NCBI GenBank assembly: GCA_963759115.1
Contig: CAVWXT010000001.1
Location: 682,001 to 746,000, forward strand
Source of the DNA: CAVWXT01 sp963759115
Lineage (GTDB): Bacteria > Planctomycetota > Planctomycetia > Pirellulales > Thermoguttaceae
Length of the DNA stretch: 64,000 bases
Direction of reading: 5' to 3'
Shown in pieces: positions 18,722 through 27,498 of the stretch. The notes under the pieces are model-generated. The model searched no databases and was not told the origin of the DNA. It worked only from the letters and a program-made list of their open reading frames with translations. The first letter of the stretch is position 1; every line of letters starts with the position of its first letter. The position numbers were made by a program, and so were the translations under genes.

Positions 18722-20312
18722 CTAGTACGAGGCCATGTCCCACACAATATGGTCCGCCAGGGCGGTGATCGTGCGCGCGTCCAGCGAAGCGAAGCCCCCC
18801 AGCGAGTCCGGCTGCACCGCCAAAATCGTCACCCTGCCCGACGCTTCGCCCGGATCCACGTCGAACTCAGGCTTGGTGTCGCGGGCCAGACTGCCGGGCA
18901 GCAGGCCGCTGTCGCGCGCCAAGAGCACCATCACCCGATCGCAGGCCGCCGCCGTCTTCAGGATGTTGGCCGGAGTGAGGTAGGCCTCGCCCGGCGTGAC
19001 CACCACGGGAAACATCCGCGCCAGCAGCTTCTTGCCGAGCTGTGCTCCCAACCCTTCGTTGCCCCACAAGAGCCCCGGACCGGCCAACAACTGCACCTTG
19101 TGCAGGTTGCGGTTGGTGATCGAGATGCCGCTGATCGGTTCCGGCGGCCCTTTCTTGCGTTGCCCTTCGGGCGGTTCGACCTCTCGGGTCTGAAACACCG
19201 CCGCCAGGATGTCGGCGATCTCGTTGTCCGAAAACGGCTCGACGGCATAGTAGAAGATCTTGTGCTTTCGATAAGCGGTTTCCCCGCGCCGCCGGTGCGC
19301 ACCATGACCACCACGCGCGACTGCGGCGCCCGCCGGTTGATCTGTTCCACCAGAGCCGGACCCGAATCGCCCAGCGACGTGGCGTCGAGAAAGACGGCAC
19401 GGCCGTCGCCACCGCCAACGCGGCCAACAAGGCGTCGCGATCCGAGACCTGTTCGACTTGGCAGCCCAGGGCCGTGAGTTTTTGTGCCTGCTCTTGAGCA
19501 GAAGGCGCATCGGCATTGACCAGCAAAATGCGGCGGGGCTTGCAGTTCCCCACCTCTTCGTGCCGCGTCGTGCAGATGCAGGCAATCCATCCCTTCTCCG
19601 CAGGGATCGCTCGCCACAAGGCCGGGACGTTGCGTCAACATCACTTCGTTCACTGCCATGACAACGCCGGAGACAGGCGAGGGGACGATCAGCATCTGTT
19701 TGGCGGATGTCGTCACGCCGGCCAGCGGCAGACCCTGGTAGACCACCTCGCCGATCCGCGGCAGTCGGATCGCGGTGATCGAAGCCCCGCGGAGTCCCGG
19801 GAGCACGGCGCCCGACGCACGCCGATCCGTCGACCTCCATCCGCACCCAGGATTCGTCCCAGAACAATGGCGTAACGCCATCTTCGGCGAACGAGGCTTC
19901 GCCATCCACTGGCGAAGCCTCGCACTGGCCGGTCGCCATCTGGTTCATGCTCAGCACCCGTTGCACGGCCCAGGTGATCTCCTCGGACGGTGAACGGCTT
20001 GGTCACGTAGTCGCAGGCCCCCAGCCGCATCGCCGCCGACGCATTGGGAATGCTGGGATAGCCCGTAATGATCAACACCGGAACGTCGGGCTTCTTCTCG
20101 CGCAGCTTTTCCAGGAACTCGATCCCGTCGATATTGGGCATCTTGATGTCCAACAGAATGATCGAGTAATCCTTCTCGGTTGCCCAAGAAAGACCCTGCC
20201 GGGCATCCGTGTTGACTTCGACCTGGAATCCCTGTCGAGAAAAGATTCGCCGACAGGCTTGGCACACAACTTCCTCGTCGTCGACCACAAGCAGAGTGCG
20301 ATTGTCCGCCAT
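18722..20312 (-). CDS. Response regulator fused to a GcvH-like lipoyl domain, frameshifted
   Basis: The receiver domain (MADNRTLLVVDDEE, Asp in IILLDIKMP, Lys in VTKPF) spans about 115 residues. After a linker with WDESWVRMEVDG comes a GcvH-like domain: LPRIGEVVYQGLPLAGV, then SAKQMLIVPSPVSGVV, in which the Lys fits the lipoylation position, then GLVASDPCGEGW. A second receiver-like fold without an obvious phosphorylation site follows (RRILLVNADAP to VEPFSDNEIADILAAVF), then a C-terminal region of unknown type ending DHIVWDMASY. The frame changes about five times (near 19985, 19800, 19640, 19395 and 19290), three by a gained base and two by a lost one, yet each part is coherent. The product is about 530 residues. 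Its place in a hydrogenase/Hdr locus suggests redox-linked signalling; that is inference. Confidence 0.72.
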
Positions 20313-20553
20313 GGCTTACTCCCCTCTAAATGAGCGGGCGGTCCATGAGAATCCCCCGCGGCTTCCCAACCCTGGCACGGAGCCTCGCCCGCAGAAGCGA
20401 CTCACGTTTTAGCAACCGCTGTGCCACTTCATCGGCGGCATTGCCGAAATTGGTTCCATCGCACCGCTGGTGAGTGCGGCCAGCAAGCACAAGTCCTTGC
20501 CGTATAAGCAAAAACGCATTCGGCCGCATCCACCCAGGGCCGAACCCGACTAG
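20313..20553. other. Spacer between the REC-GcvH gene and the ISAzo13 element
   Basis: 241 bases upstream of the REC-GcvH gene. I see no gene and no convincing sigma-54 or sigma-70 promoter. The presumed promoter of the regulator pair may have been separated from its upstream region by the insertion sequence that starts at 20554. Confidence 0.5.
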
Positions 20554-21899
20554 GGACCGGCGAATCAATAGGTGTCGGAGTTTTGTGGCATATCTGATAG
20601 ACTGGGGGCTAGTGTATGGAGTTTCTCATGGTCCTTTTGAATGGAGCCAAGGATGGCCTTCGTATTTCAGTTGCAGTACGATCCGGAAGTGGTGGAACAG
20701 GTTCGGGCCTTTTATCAAACGTTGTCCGAGAAAGATGGACGACGGTATGCTGCCGTCGAGGCTCGGCGGCTGGGGCATGGCGGGATCGAGTATGTGGCCG
20801 AGGTGTTCGGATGCTCGCAGCGAACCATTGAACGCGGACTGGCCGAGTTGGACGAGTTGCCACACGATCCGGCAGCGGGACGAGTGCGACGAATTGGCGG
20901 CGGGCGAAAAAAAAATGGTCGAGACCCAGCCCGAACTTGTGGAGAACTTGAAGTCGGTGCTGGAAGTCCGCACAGCGGGCAATCCCGATGACGCCGGCGT
21001 GCTGTGGACGGACCTCTCGTCGCGGCAACTCGCGGACACCGTGACGGACATGGGAACTCCCGTCAGTCCACCGGTCGTGCGAGACTGGATGAAAGAGCAG
21101 AAGTTGGGGCGACACAAGATCGCCAAGGTTTTGGCAGGCGGACACAGCCCTGATCGGGATGCCCAGTTCCTCCGCATCGCCGAACTGAAGGCCAAGTACT
21201 TGGCGGCGGGCGACCCCGTGTTTTCCCTCGATACCAAGGCAAAAGAACATCTCGGGCAACTCTTTCGGGAGGGCCGCGTGTGGACCCAGCAGGCCTTCCG
21301 GGCGTTCGACCACGACTTTCCCAGTTGGGCTACCGGCGTCATTATTCCGCACGGCATCTACGACCTCCTTCGCAATCGCGGCCATCTCAACATCGGCCTG
21401 AGCCACGACACGAGCCAATTCGCGTGCGACAGCTTCCGCTGGTACTGGAACCGTATCGGCCAACGATGCTACCCGCACGCCAAGTTCCATCCTCTTGTTG
21501 TGCGACTGTGGCGGAAGCAATTCGGCGGCTCAGTATCTTTTCAAACAGGACTTGCAACACCTCGTCAACGAATTGGGAGTAGAAATCCGAGTGGCCCACT
21601 ACCCAAGCTATTGCTCGAAGTTCAACCCGATTGAACGCCGTTTCTTTCCCCATGTCGGTCGCGCCTGCCAAGGAATGCTGTTCGACACGCTCGACACCGT
21701 GGTCCGCCTGATGCGCAAAGCCTCGACCACCACCGGCCTGCAAACGACAGTCAATGTTATCCACCGCATCTATGAAACCGGTCGCAAGGTCGCCGACAGC
21801 TTCAAAGCCGCCATGACCATTCTCTTTGACGACTTGCTGCCAAAATGGAACTACGTCGCCAAACCCCAATAATCCCGACAGTTATTGATTCGCCGGTCC
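20554..21899 (+). mobile_element. ISAzo13-family insertion sequence, copy 1
   Basis: About 1346 bases bounded by inverted repeats GGACCGGCGAATCAATA at the left end and its complement (TATTGATTCGCCGGTCC, with a two-base mismatch zone inside) at the right. It carries one transposase gene. Flanks read CTAG before the left end and, if the last C is given to the target, CTAG after the right end. A TAG three-base duplication is the stricter reading. It sits between two regulator genes of the hydrogenase locus. Confidence 0.85.
20653..21872 (+). CDS. ISAzo13 (Rhodopirellula-type) transposase, frameshifted
   Basis: DDE transposase. The N-terminal part (ARRLGHGGIEYVAEVFGCSQ, a helix-turn-helix) ends in RRIGGGRKK. 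The catalytic core has the first Asp in SLDTKAKEH, the second in LCDCGGSNS and Glu in NPIERRFF. It lies in three frames. The first change falls on a run of nine A (20907-20915), where eight would keep the frame. The second is near 21487, where one extra T breaks HAKSILLLCD. A ribosome-binding GGAG precedes the ATG at 20653. Either the copy is disabled, or these are sequencing indels, or the A-run is a slippage site. Confidence 0.85.
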
Positions 21900-21994
21900 T
21901 AGGCAGTTCGGGCGAGAAGAATCGAGCGGAAAACTCGCAACGGTGTATGGACGGTCATACACAGTACCAAGAGCTATACACCGTCGGATCGGCG

Positions 21995-23386
21995 TTACTG
22001 GCTAGTCCGTGCGTCCGGCTTTAGCCCGTGGCTCCGCAGCAGCGCGTGGAAGTTCGTCCGCTGCATCCCTACACTCTCCGCCGCTTGGGTGATGTTCTGC
22101 GAGCAGCGCTCCAAAGCGGCCAAGAGAAATCGCCGCTCCAGGTCCTCGACGATCTCATGCTTCAGGCGCTTCAACTCGTCCCAGGTATAGGGCGCCTCGG
22201 CAGCGGAAGCGGGCGGCTTGGCCTCCCGGATTTCCCAAGGCAGGCAAGAGAACTCGATCCGGGAGCCGCCATAGAGCACGGCCACGCGCTCGACAATGTT
22301 CCGCAGTTCGCGGACATTGCCCGGCCAGGGGTGCAGTTCCATCTGCCGCATGGCCTCGCGTGAAAACCCCACCACCTCCACGCCCATCTGGTGCGAGAAC
22401 TGCTGCAAGAAGGCGTTCGCCAAGAGGGGGATGTCCCCGGGACGTTCACGCAATGGGGGGAGCGAAATGGGCACGACGTTCAAGCGGTAGTACAGATCGG
22501 CGCGGAATGCCCCCGCTTTGACCATCTCCGCCAGACTGCGATTGCTCGTGGCGATCAGCCGGATGTCAACCTCATGTTCCGCCGTGTCGCCCACCTTGCG
22601 CACCTGGCGTGTCTCCAGGACGCGCAACAACTTGCCTTGCGTCTCCACGGTCAGATTGGCCACTTCGTCGAGAAAGAGCGTGCCTTGGTGAGCGACCTCG
22701 AACAGCCCCATCTTCGTGGCAATCGCCCCGGAGAAAGACCCCTTCACGTGCCCGAACAACTCGCTCTCTAGCAGCGTTGGGGCCAGCGCCGTACAATCGC
22801 AGGCCAACAGGGGGAAATCGCGGCGGCGACTGTGCCGATGGATCGCACGGGCCACCATCTCCTTGCCCGTTCCGCTCTCGCCGCTGATCAGCACGGTGCT
22901 GTCGGTCAGGGCGATTCGCTTGATCAGGGCGAACAGCTCGCGCATACCGGGGCATTGCCCCAGCATTCCCTCGAAGGCCGATGAACTGCTCGCGTCGATG
23001 CTCTCCAACCCGACATGCGACTCGGCAGGCGGTTCAAAGCCGCGCAAAGCCTGCGGCAGCCCGTCGGTCGAGCAAGCGTTTTCGACGTAATCGGCGGCCC
23101 CCTCCTTCATCGCCGCTACCGCGGCTTCGACACTGCCGTCGCGACTGAGGATTACCACGCGAGCCGGCACGTTAGCCGCCTTGATTCGGCGAAGGATGTC
23201 CAGGGCGTCCAGCGTTGGCGAGGCCCGGCAGACGAGAATCACGTCGAAACCGCCGGCCATTGCCGCCTGAAGGCCGGTCATGGGGTCTGCGTAGCAATGC
23301 ACGTCGTAGCCGGCGGGAGAAAGCATCCGCTGGCAACTGTAACCGCTTGTGCAATCGCCGGCAATCAGCAGGATCTTCAGCGACAT
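21995..23386 (-). CDS. Sigma-54-dependent regulator with a degenerate receiver domain
   Basis: 463 residues. The N-terminal receiver-like domain begins MSLKILLIAGD. The usual phosphoacceptor position in VILVCRASP is Cys instead of Asp, and the conserved Lys is replaced in DYVENACS, so it probably cannot be phosphorylated. The AAA+ domain is intact: GESGTGKE, the loop reads GSFSGA, GTLFLDEV, and FRADLYYRLNVV. A C-terminal Fis-type helix (CSQNITQAAESVGMQRTNF) follows. It starts 384 bases from the [FeFe]-hydrogenase operon and is divergent to it, making that operon a likely target. The start is chosen at MSLKILL with a GAGGG site. Confidence 0.9.
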   Translation of the reverse strand: MSLKILLIAGDCTSGYSCQRMLSPAGYDVHCYADPMTGLQAAMAGGFDVILVCRASPTLDALDILRRIKAANVPARVVILSRDGSVEAAVAAMKEGAADYVENACSTDGLPQALRGFEPPAESHVGLESIDASSSSAFEGMLGQCPGMRELFALIKRIALTDSTVLISGESGTGKEMVARAIHRHSRRRDFPLLACDCTALAPTLLESELFGHVKGSFSGAIATKMGLFEVAHQGTLFLDEVANLTVETQGKLLRVLETRQVRKVGDTAEHEVDIRLIATSNRSLAEMVKAGAFRADLYYRLNVVPISLPPLRERPGDIPLLANAFLQQFSHQMGVEVVGFSREAMRQMELHPWPGNVRELRNIVERVAVLYGGSRIEFSCLPWEIREAKPPASAAEAPYTWDELKRLKHEIVEDLERRFLLAALERCSQNITQAAESVGMQRTNFHALLRSHGLKPDARTSQ

Positions 23387-23770
23387 GGCCGCCCTCGTCG
23401 CCGGTGAAGATTGACAAGAGACGACGCACGCCCGACAACCGTGAGCATACCCCAATCGGGGTCCGGGAACAAGCTCTCCCGGCGAGTGGGTAATCCCTAC
23501 TCGGTTTCCACGGAAGAACCGCGGCGCCTCTGCGAGACATCATTCCCAGCATAACGAAGAGTCTCCCCGGCGACGGGATAATTCTTGCCCGCCAGAAAGA
23601 CTCTTCGCTGCCTTCAGGGTGGCCACTCCCGCTTCGCACAACACGTCTTGCGAAAAACATCCCGCTGCAAGCCGCCCATCGCCCGCCACCAGGCATTGCC
23701 AAATGCGGCGAACTGAGTGAGAATCACGTTCACGGTTCATTGACCTCGCTCTGCTCCCCGGAGGTGTTCC
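23387..23770. other. Divergent intergenic region between the regulator and hydCBA
   Basis: 384 bases that must hold both divergent promoters. I see small hairpins (ACCCCAATCGGGGT near 23450 and GAGTGGGTAATCCCTACTC near 23485) but no match to the sigma-54 consensus as good as the one at 17129. A GGAG site sits just before the GTG start of hydC. Confidence 0.5.
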
Positions 23771-24292
23771 GTGCTCTTGACCGAACGTGAACGGCTGCAC
23801 GACGAGTTGGTCCAACTTGTCGACCAATTGGGGCGCAACCGCAGCGCGTTGTTGCCGATCCTGCAGGAAGTGCAGCGGAAGTACTTCCACATTTCCGAAT
23901 ACTGCATGCAGGTGATTGCCGACCTGCTGGACCTTCACCCCGTGGAAGTCCACAGCGTGGTTTCCTTTTACAGTTTTTTGGACGAGCGTCCGCAGGGGCA
24001 ATTCATTATCCGTCTGTGCCGCACGACAACTTGCGACATGGCCGGCAAGGAGCAGGTTGCCCGCCAGCTTCGCAACGATCTGGAGATCGATTTCGGCGAA
24101 ACGACGCCCGATGGCAAGTTTTCGCTGGCCTGGGCAAACTGTCTGGGGATGTGCGATCAAGGGCCGGCGATGCTGGTCAACGAGCGGGTGTTCTCGCATG
24201 TCACGCCCGAGAAACTCCACGGCATCTTGGCCGAATGCCGGCAGATCTTCGGGGTCCATGCCACGACGATGCCGAAGGAACGCCGTATATGA
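23771..24292 (+). CDS. hydC: [2Fe-2S] NuoE/HydC-like subunit of the [FeFe]-hydrogenase complex
   Basis: 173 residues of the NuoE family (thioredoxin-like [2Fe-2S] protein). The helical N-terminus (LLPILQEVQRKYFHIS, VEVHSVVSFYSFL) and the cluster ligands in CRTTTCDMAG and CLGMCDQGP are all present. In trimeric NAD(P)-linked and bifurcating [FeFe]-hydrogenases this subunit relays electrons to HydB. It starts with GTG after a GGAG site and overlaps hydB by four bases (ATGA). The symbol follows the HydABC nomenclature and is inferred from the neighbours. Confidence 0.9.
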   Translation: MLLTERERLHDELVQLVDQLGRNRSALLPILQEVQRKYFHISEYCMQVIADLLDLHPVEVHSVVSFYSFLDERPQGQFIIRLCRTTTCDMAGKEQVARQLRNDLEIDFGETTPDGKFSLAWANCLGMCDQGPAMLVNERVFSHVTPEKLHGILAECRQIFGVHATTMPKERRI

Positions 24293-25482
24293 CGATCTGC
24301 ACGACCACCAACCAACTTACGTTTAGCACGATCGAGCCCAACAGCGGACTGCGGGCGGCCTTGAGCCGGCCCCCGGCCGACGCCTTGCGAACCATAGCCG
24401 TCTCGGGATTGCGCGGACGTGGCGGGGCCGGTTTCCCCACCAGCCTGAAGTGGGAATTGGCGGCGAAGTCGCCGGGACCGCGGAAGTACGCCATCTGCAA
24501 TGCCGACGAGGGAGAGCCGGGGACCTTCAAGGACCGCGTGATCCTGGCCGATTTCGCCGATCTGGTGATCGAGGGCATGACCATCGGCGCTTGGGTGATC
24601 GGGGCGTCGCAGGGGATCGTGTACTTGCGGGCCGAGTACACCTACCTCCGTCCCCACCTCGAGGCCGTGCTGGAACGCCGTCGTAGCCAGGGCCTTCTGG
24701 GACCCGCCGTGGCCGGTCACGACGCCTTCGCCTTCGACATGGCGATTCGCATGGGTTCCGGGGCGTACGTCTGCGGCGAGGAGACGGCGTTGATCGAGTC
24801 GTTGGAGGGGCAGCGGGGCGAGCCGCGCAATCGCCCGCCCATTCCCCATCGACACCGGCTACCTGGGCAACCCGACGATCGTCAACAACGTGGAGACTTT
24901 CGCCTGGGTTACGTGCATCTTGTCGAAAGGGGCCGACTGGTTCAAGAGCATCGGCACGCAGAAATCGACGGGACGGAAGCTCTTCAGCATCTCCGGCGAT
25001 TGTGCCCGGCCCGGCGTGTACGAATTCCCGATGGGCATCACCGTGGCGCGAACTGTTGCGCGAGGTGGGAGGCGAAGGTGCGAAGGCCGTGCAGATCGGC
25101 GGCGCCGCCGGACAGTGCGTACCCGCCTCAGCATTTCGACCGCACCATCGCCTTCGAGGATATTTCCACGGGCGGCTCGGTGATCGTGTTGGCCCCGCAT
25201 CGCGACCTGCTCCGCGTGGCGCAAAACTTTCTCGAATTCTTCCTGGAAGAGTCGTGCGGCCAATGCACCCCCTGCCGCGAAGGGATTCCCCGACTCATCG
25301 AAGGCGTGCGTCTGCTGCAACAAGGGCGTTGCTCCGTGAGCTATCTGCGGGAGCTCTGCGCCCTGGGCGAAACCATGCAGCAGGCATCGAAATGCGGGTT
25401 GGGCCAATCGGCCCCCAACGCGATGTTGTCCATCGTCGAGCACTTCCGGGACGAGATCCTGGGACGCGCGGGAGCCGATTGA
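24289..25482 (+). CDS. hydB: NuoF/HydB-like NAD(H)- and FMN-binding subunit, short form, frameshifted
   Basis: Diaphorase subunit. Motifs are GRGGAGFPTSLKWE (FMN/NADH site), CNADEGEPGTFKDR, SGAYVCGEETALIESLEG and the [4Fe-4S] motif ESCGQCTPCREG, with a final Cys in ASKCGLG. The reconstructed length is about 396 residues. It lacks the N-terminal [2Fe-2S] domain and the C-terminal two-cluster ferredoxin domain found in many HydB/HndC proteins, and it ends right after the NuoF core. The frame breaks three times (near 24846, 25050 and 25115), each by one surplus base, with conserved sequence on both sides. It lies between hydC and hydA. NAD+ or NADP+ as partner cannot be decided by eye. Confidence 0.9.
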   Translation: MTICTTTNQLTFSTIEPNSGLRAALSRPPADALRTIAVSGLRGRGGAGFPTSLKWELAAKSPGPRKYAICNADEGEPGTFKDRVILADFADLVIEGMTIGAWVIGASQGIVYLRAEYTYLRPHLEAVLERRRSQGLLGPAVAGHDAFAFDMAIRMGSGAYVCGEETALIESLEGQRGEPRNRPPIPHRHRLPGQPDDRQQRGDFRLGYVHLVERGRLVQEHRHAEIDGTEALQHLRRLCPARRVRIPDGHHRGANCCARWEAKVRRPCRSAAPPDSAYPPQHFDRTIAFEDISTGGSVIVLAPHRDLLRVAQNFLEFFLEESCGQCTPCREGIPRLIEGVRLLQQGRCSVSYLRELCALGETMQQASKCGLGQSAPNAMLSIVEHFRDEILGRAGAD

Positions 25483-25508
25483 TCCGGCACGCATCTGGGA
25501 GAACATCG

Positions 25509-27444
25509 ATGAGCGACAAAGAACTTCAACCCATCGGACACGCGACGCGAGCGCCGGCCAGTCAACGATCGCGCACCGCCGAGTTGATCGAGCATGCCAA
25601 GAGCCTCGGCAAGGAGATCGCGGTGACGATCGACGGCAACTCCGTCACCGTGCCGCTGGGAACGACGATTCTCGAAGCCGCCCGCGAGTTGCAAATCCAC
25701 GTTCCCACGCTCTGTTTTCACGAGGACTTATGCCTGGCGGGCGTGTGCCGAATTTGCGTCGTCGAGATCGAAGGGCAGCGCACGCTTCAGGCCGCTTGCA
25801 GCTATCCCATCACATCCCCCATCCGCGTCAGCACCCATACCGCCAAGGTGCGACGGGCTCGCCGCCACGTCCTCGACCTCTTGCTGGCCAGCCATCACGG
25901 CGAGTGCTACACCTGCACTCGCAACAACCACTGCGAACTGCAGTCGCTGGCGGCCGAATACGGCGTCGACCTGTTCCGCTTCGGGCATCTTGCCAAACCG
26001 CGATACACGGTCGATGCATCAAGCCACGCCGTGGTCCGCGACATGAACAAGTGCGTCCTTTGCCGCCGCTGCATCCGCACCTGCATCGACTTGCAGGAGG
26101 TGGGCGTGGTCGGAGGCCCTGCACCGCGGCCACCAGACCAAGGTTGGCACCTTCCTGGACAAGCCGCTGGCCGACGTGGTCTGCATCAACTGCGGACAGT
26201 GCATCAACCGCTGCCCCACCGGCGCGCTGCGGGCCAACGATTTGACCGACGAAGTCTGGCAGGCCATCGACGACCCGACCAAGCACGTCGTGATCCAGAC
26301 CGCGCCGAGTCCGCGGGCGGGCATCGGCGAGTGCTTTGGACTCGAACCGGGCCATCCGCTCACCTTCGAGATGAATACCGCCCTGCGGTGCTGCGGCTTC
26401 GACCGCGTCTTCGACACGAATTTTGCCGCCGATCTGACCATCATGGAAGAGGGCGTCGAGTTGTTGCTCTGCCTGCATCGGGCACTCGTGCAGAGAGACC
26501 CGGCGGTGGCTCTGCCCCAATTCACCAGTTGCTCGCCGGGTTGGGTAAAATATCTCGAACACTTCTTCCCCGATTACATCCCCAATCTGTCCACGGCCAA
26601 GAGCCCTCAGCAAATGTTCGGCGCACTGATTAAGACCTACTACGCCGCATTGAACCGCCTGGACCCCAAGAACCTGGTCACCGTGGCGCTGATGCCCTGC
26701 TCGGCCAAGAAGTTCGAGTGCAATCGGCCCGAGATGTGCGCGAGCGGATGGAAGGACATCGATTACGGGCTGACAACGCGGGAATTGGGCAAGATGATCC
26801 GCGAGGCCGGCGTCGATCTCCCCAAGCTTCCCAAGTCCGATTTCGACGCTCCCTTCGGCCCGGCCACGGGATCGGGCGTCATCTTCGGCTCGACCGGCGG
26901 CGTGATGGAGGCCGCGCTCCGCACCGTGCTCGAATTGGTCACGGGCGAGAAGATCGAGAAACTCTTCGCGCAGGCCGACGTCCTGCCGGTCCGCGGCACC
27001 GAGGGAATACGATACGCCGAGGTGCCCCTGAACTCCGTCGGGCCAGTCCCCGAGATGCTCCAACATCTGTTTCCCGACTGGCAGTGGCTCCGCGGGGCGA
27101 CCTTGAAAGTGGGCGTGTGCCACGGCACGGCCAACGCCAAGAAAGTGATGGAAGACATTCGCACCGGCGGCCGATTCAGCCAGTGCCACTTCATCGAGTT
27201 CATGGCCTGTCCGGGCGGATGCTTGGGCGGCGGCGGACAACCCACCCCCACCAGCCCCGCGATCCGCGCCGCCAGGGCCAAGGCAATCTACTCCGAGGAT
27301 CATGCCTACTCGGTGCGGAAGTCGCACGAGAATCCAGCCATCGTGCAGGTCTACGAGCAATTCCTCACCGACGGCCCTTGCGGGCACAAGAGCCACGCCC
27401 TCTTGCACACCTCTTACACGCCGCGCGGCAAGTATATCGCTTGA
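25509..27444 (+). CDS. hydA: [FeFe]-hydrogenase catalytic subunit HydA/HndD type, frameshifted
   Basis: About 645 residues. It starts with a [2Fe-2S] ferredoxin domain (CFHEDLCLAGVCRICVVE). A His-Cys [4Fe-4S] motif (HHGECYTCTRNNHC), two [4Fe-4S] motifs (CVLCRRCIRTC, CINCGQCINRCP) and the H-cluster domain follow. H-cluster motifs are L1 FTSCSPGWVKY, L2 LMPCSAKKFE and L3 EFMACPGGCLGGGGQP, ending in a small-subunit-like tail to YTPRGKYIA. L1 has Ser where many enzymes have a second Cys. The frame breaks once near 26119 (one extra G). With hydC and hydB it forms a HydABC-type soluble hydrogenase, of which some members bifurcate between ferredoxin and NADH. Maturases HydEFG are not in the window. 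Confidence 0.92.
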
Positions 27445-27498
27445 TCACGTTAGCCTCCCGGCTACGGCATTGCCCCGAACCCAGCGTTTTCGGCGGGA

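Noticed and set aside
20366..20390. TGGCACGGAGCCTCGCC, resembling a sigma-54 promoter on the plus strand
   Set aside because: The GG-to-GC spacing is one base too long, the -12 box is poor, and no native plus-strand gene follows.
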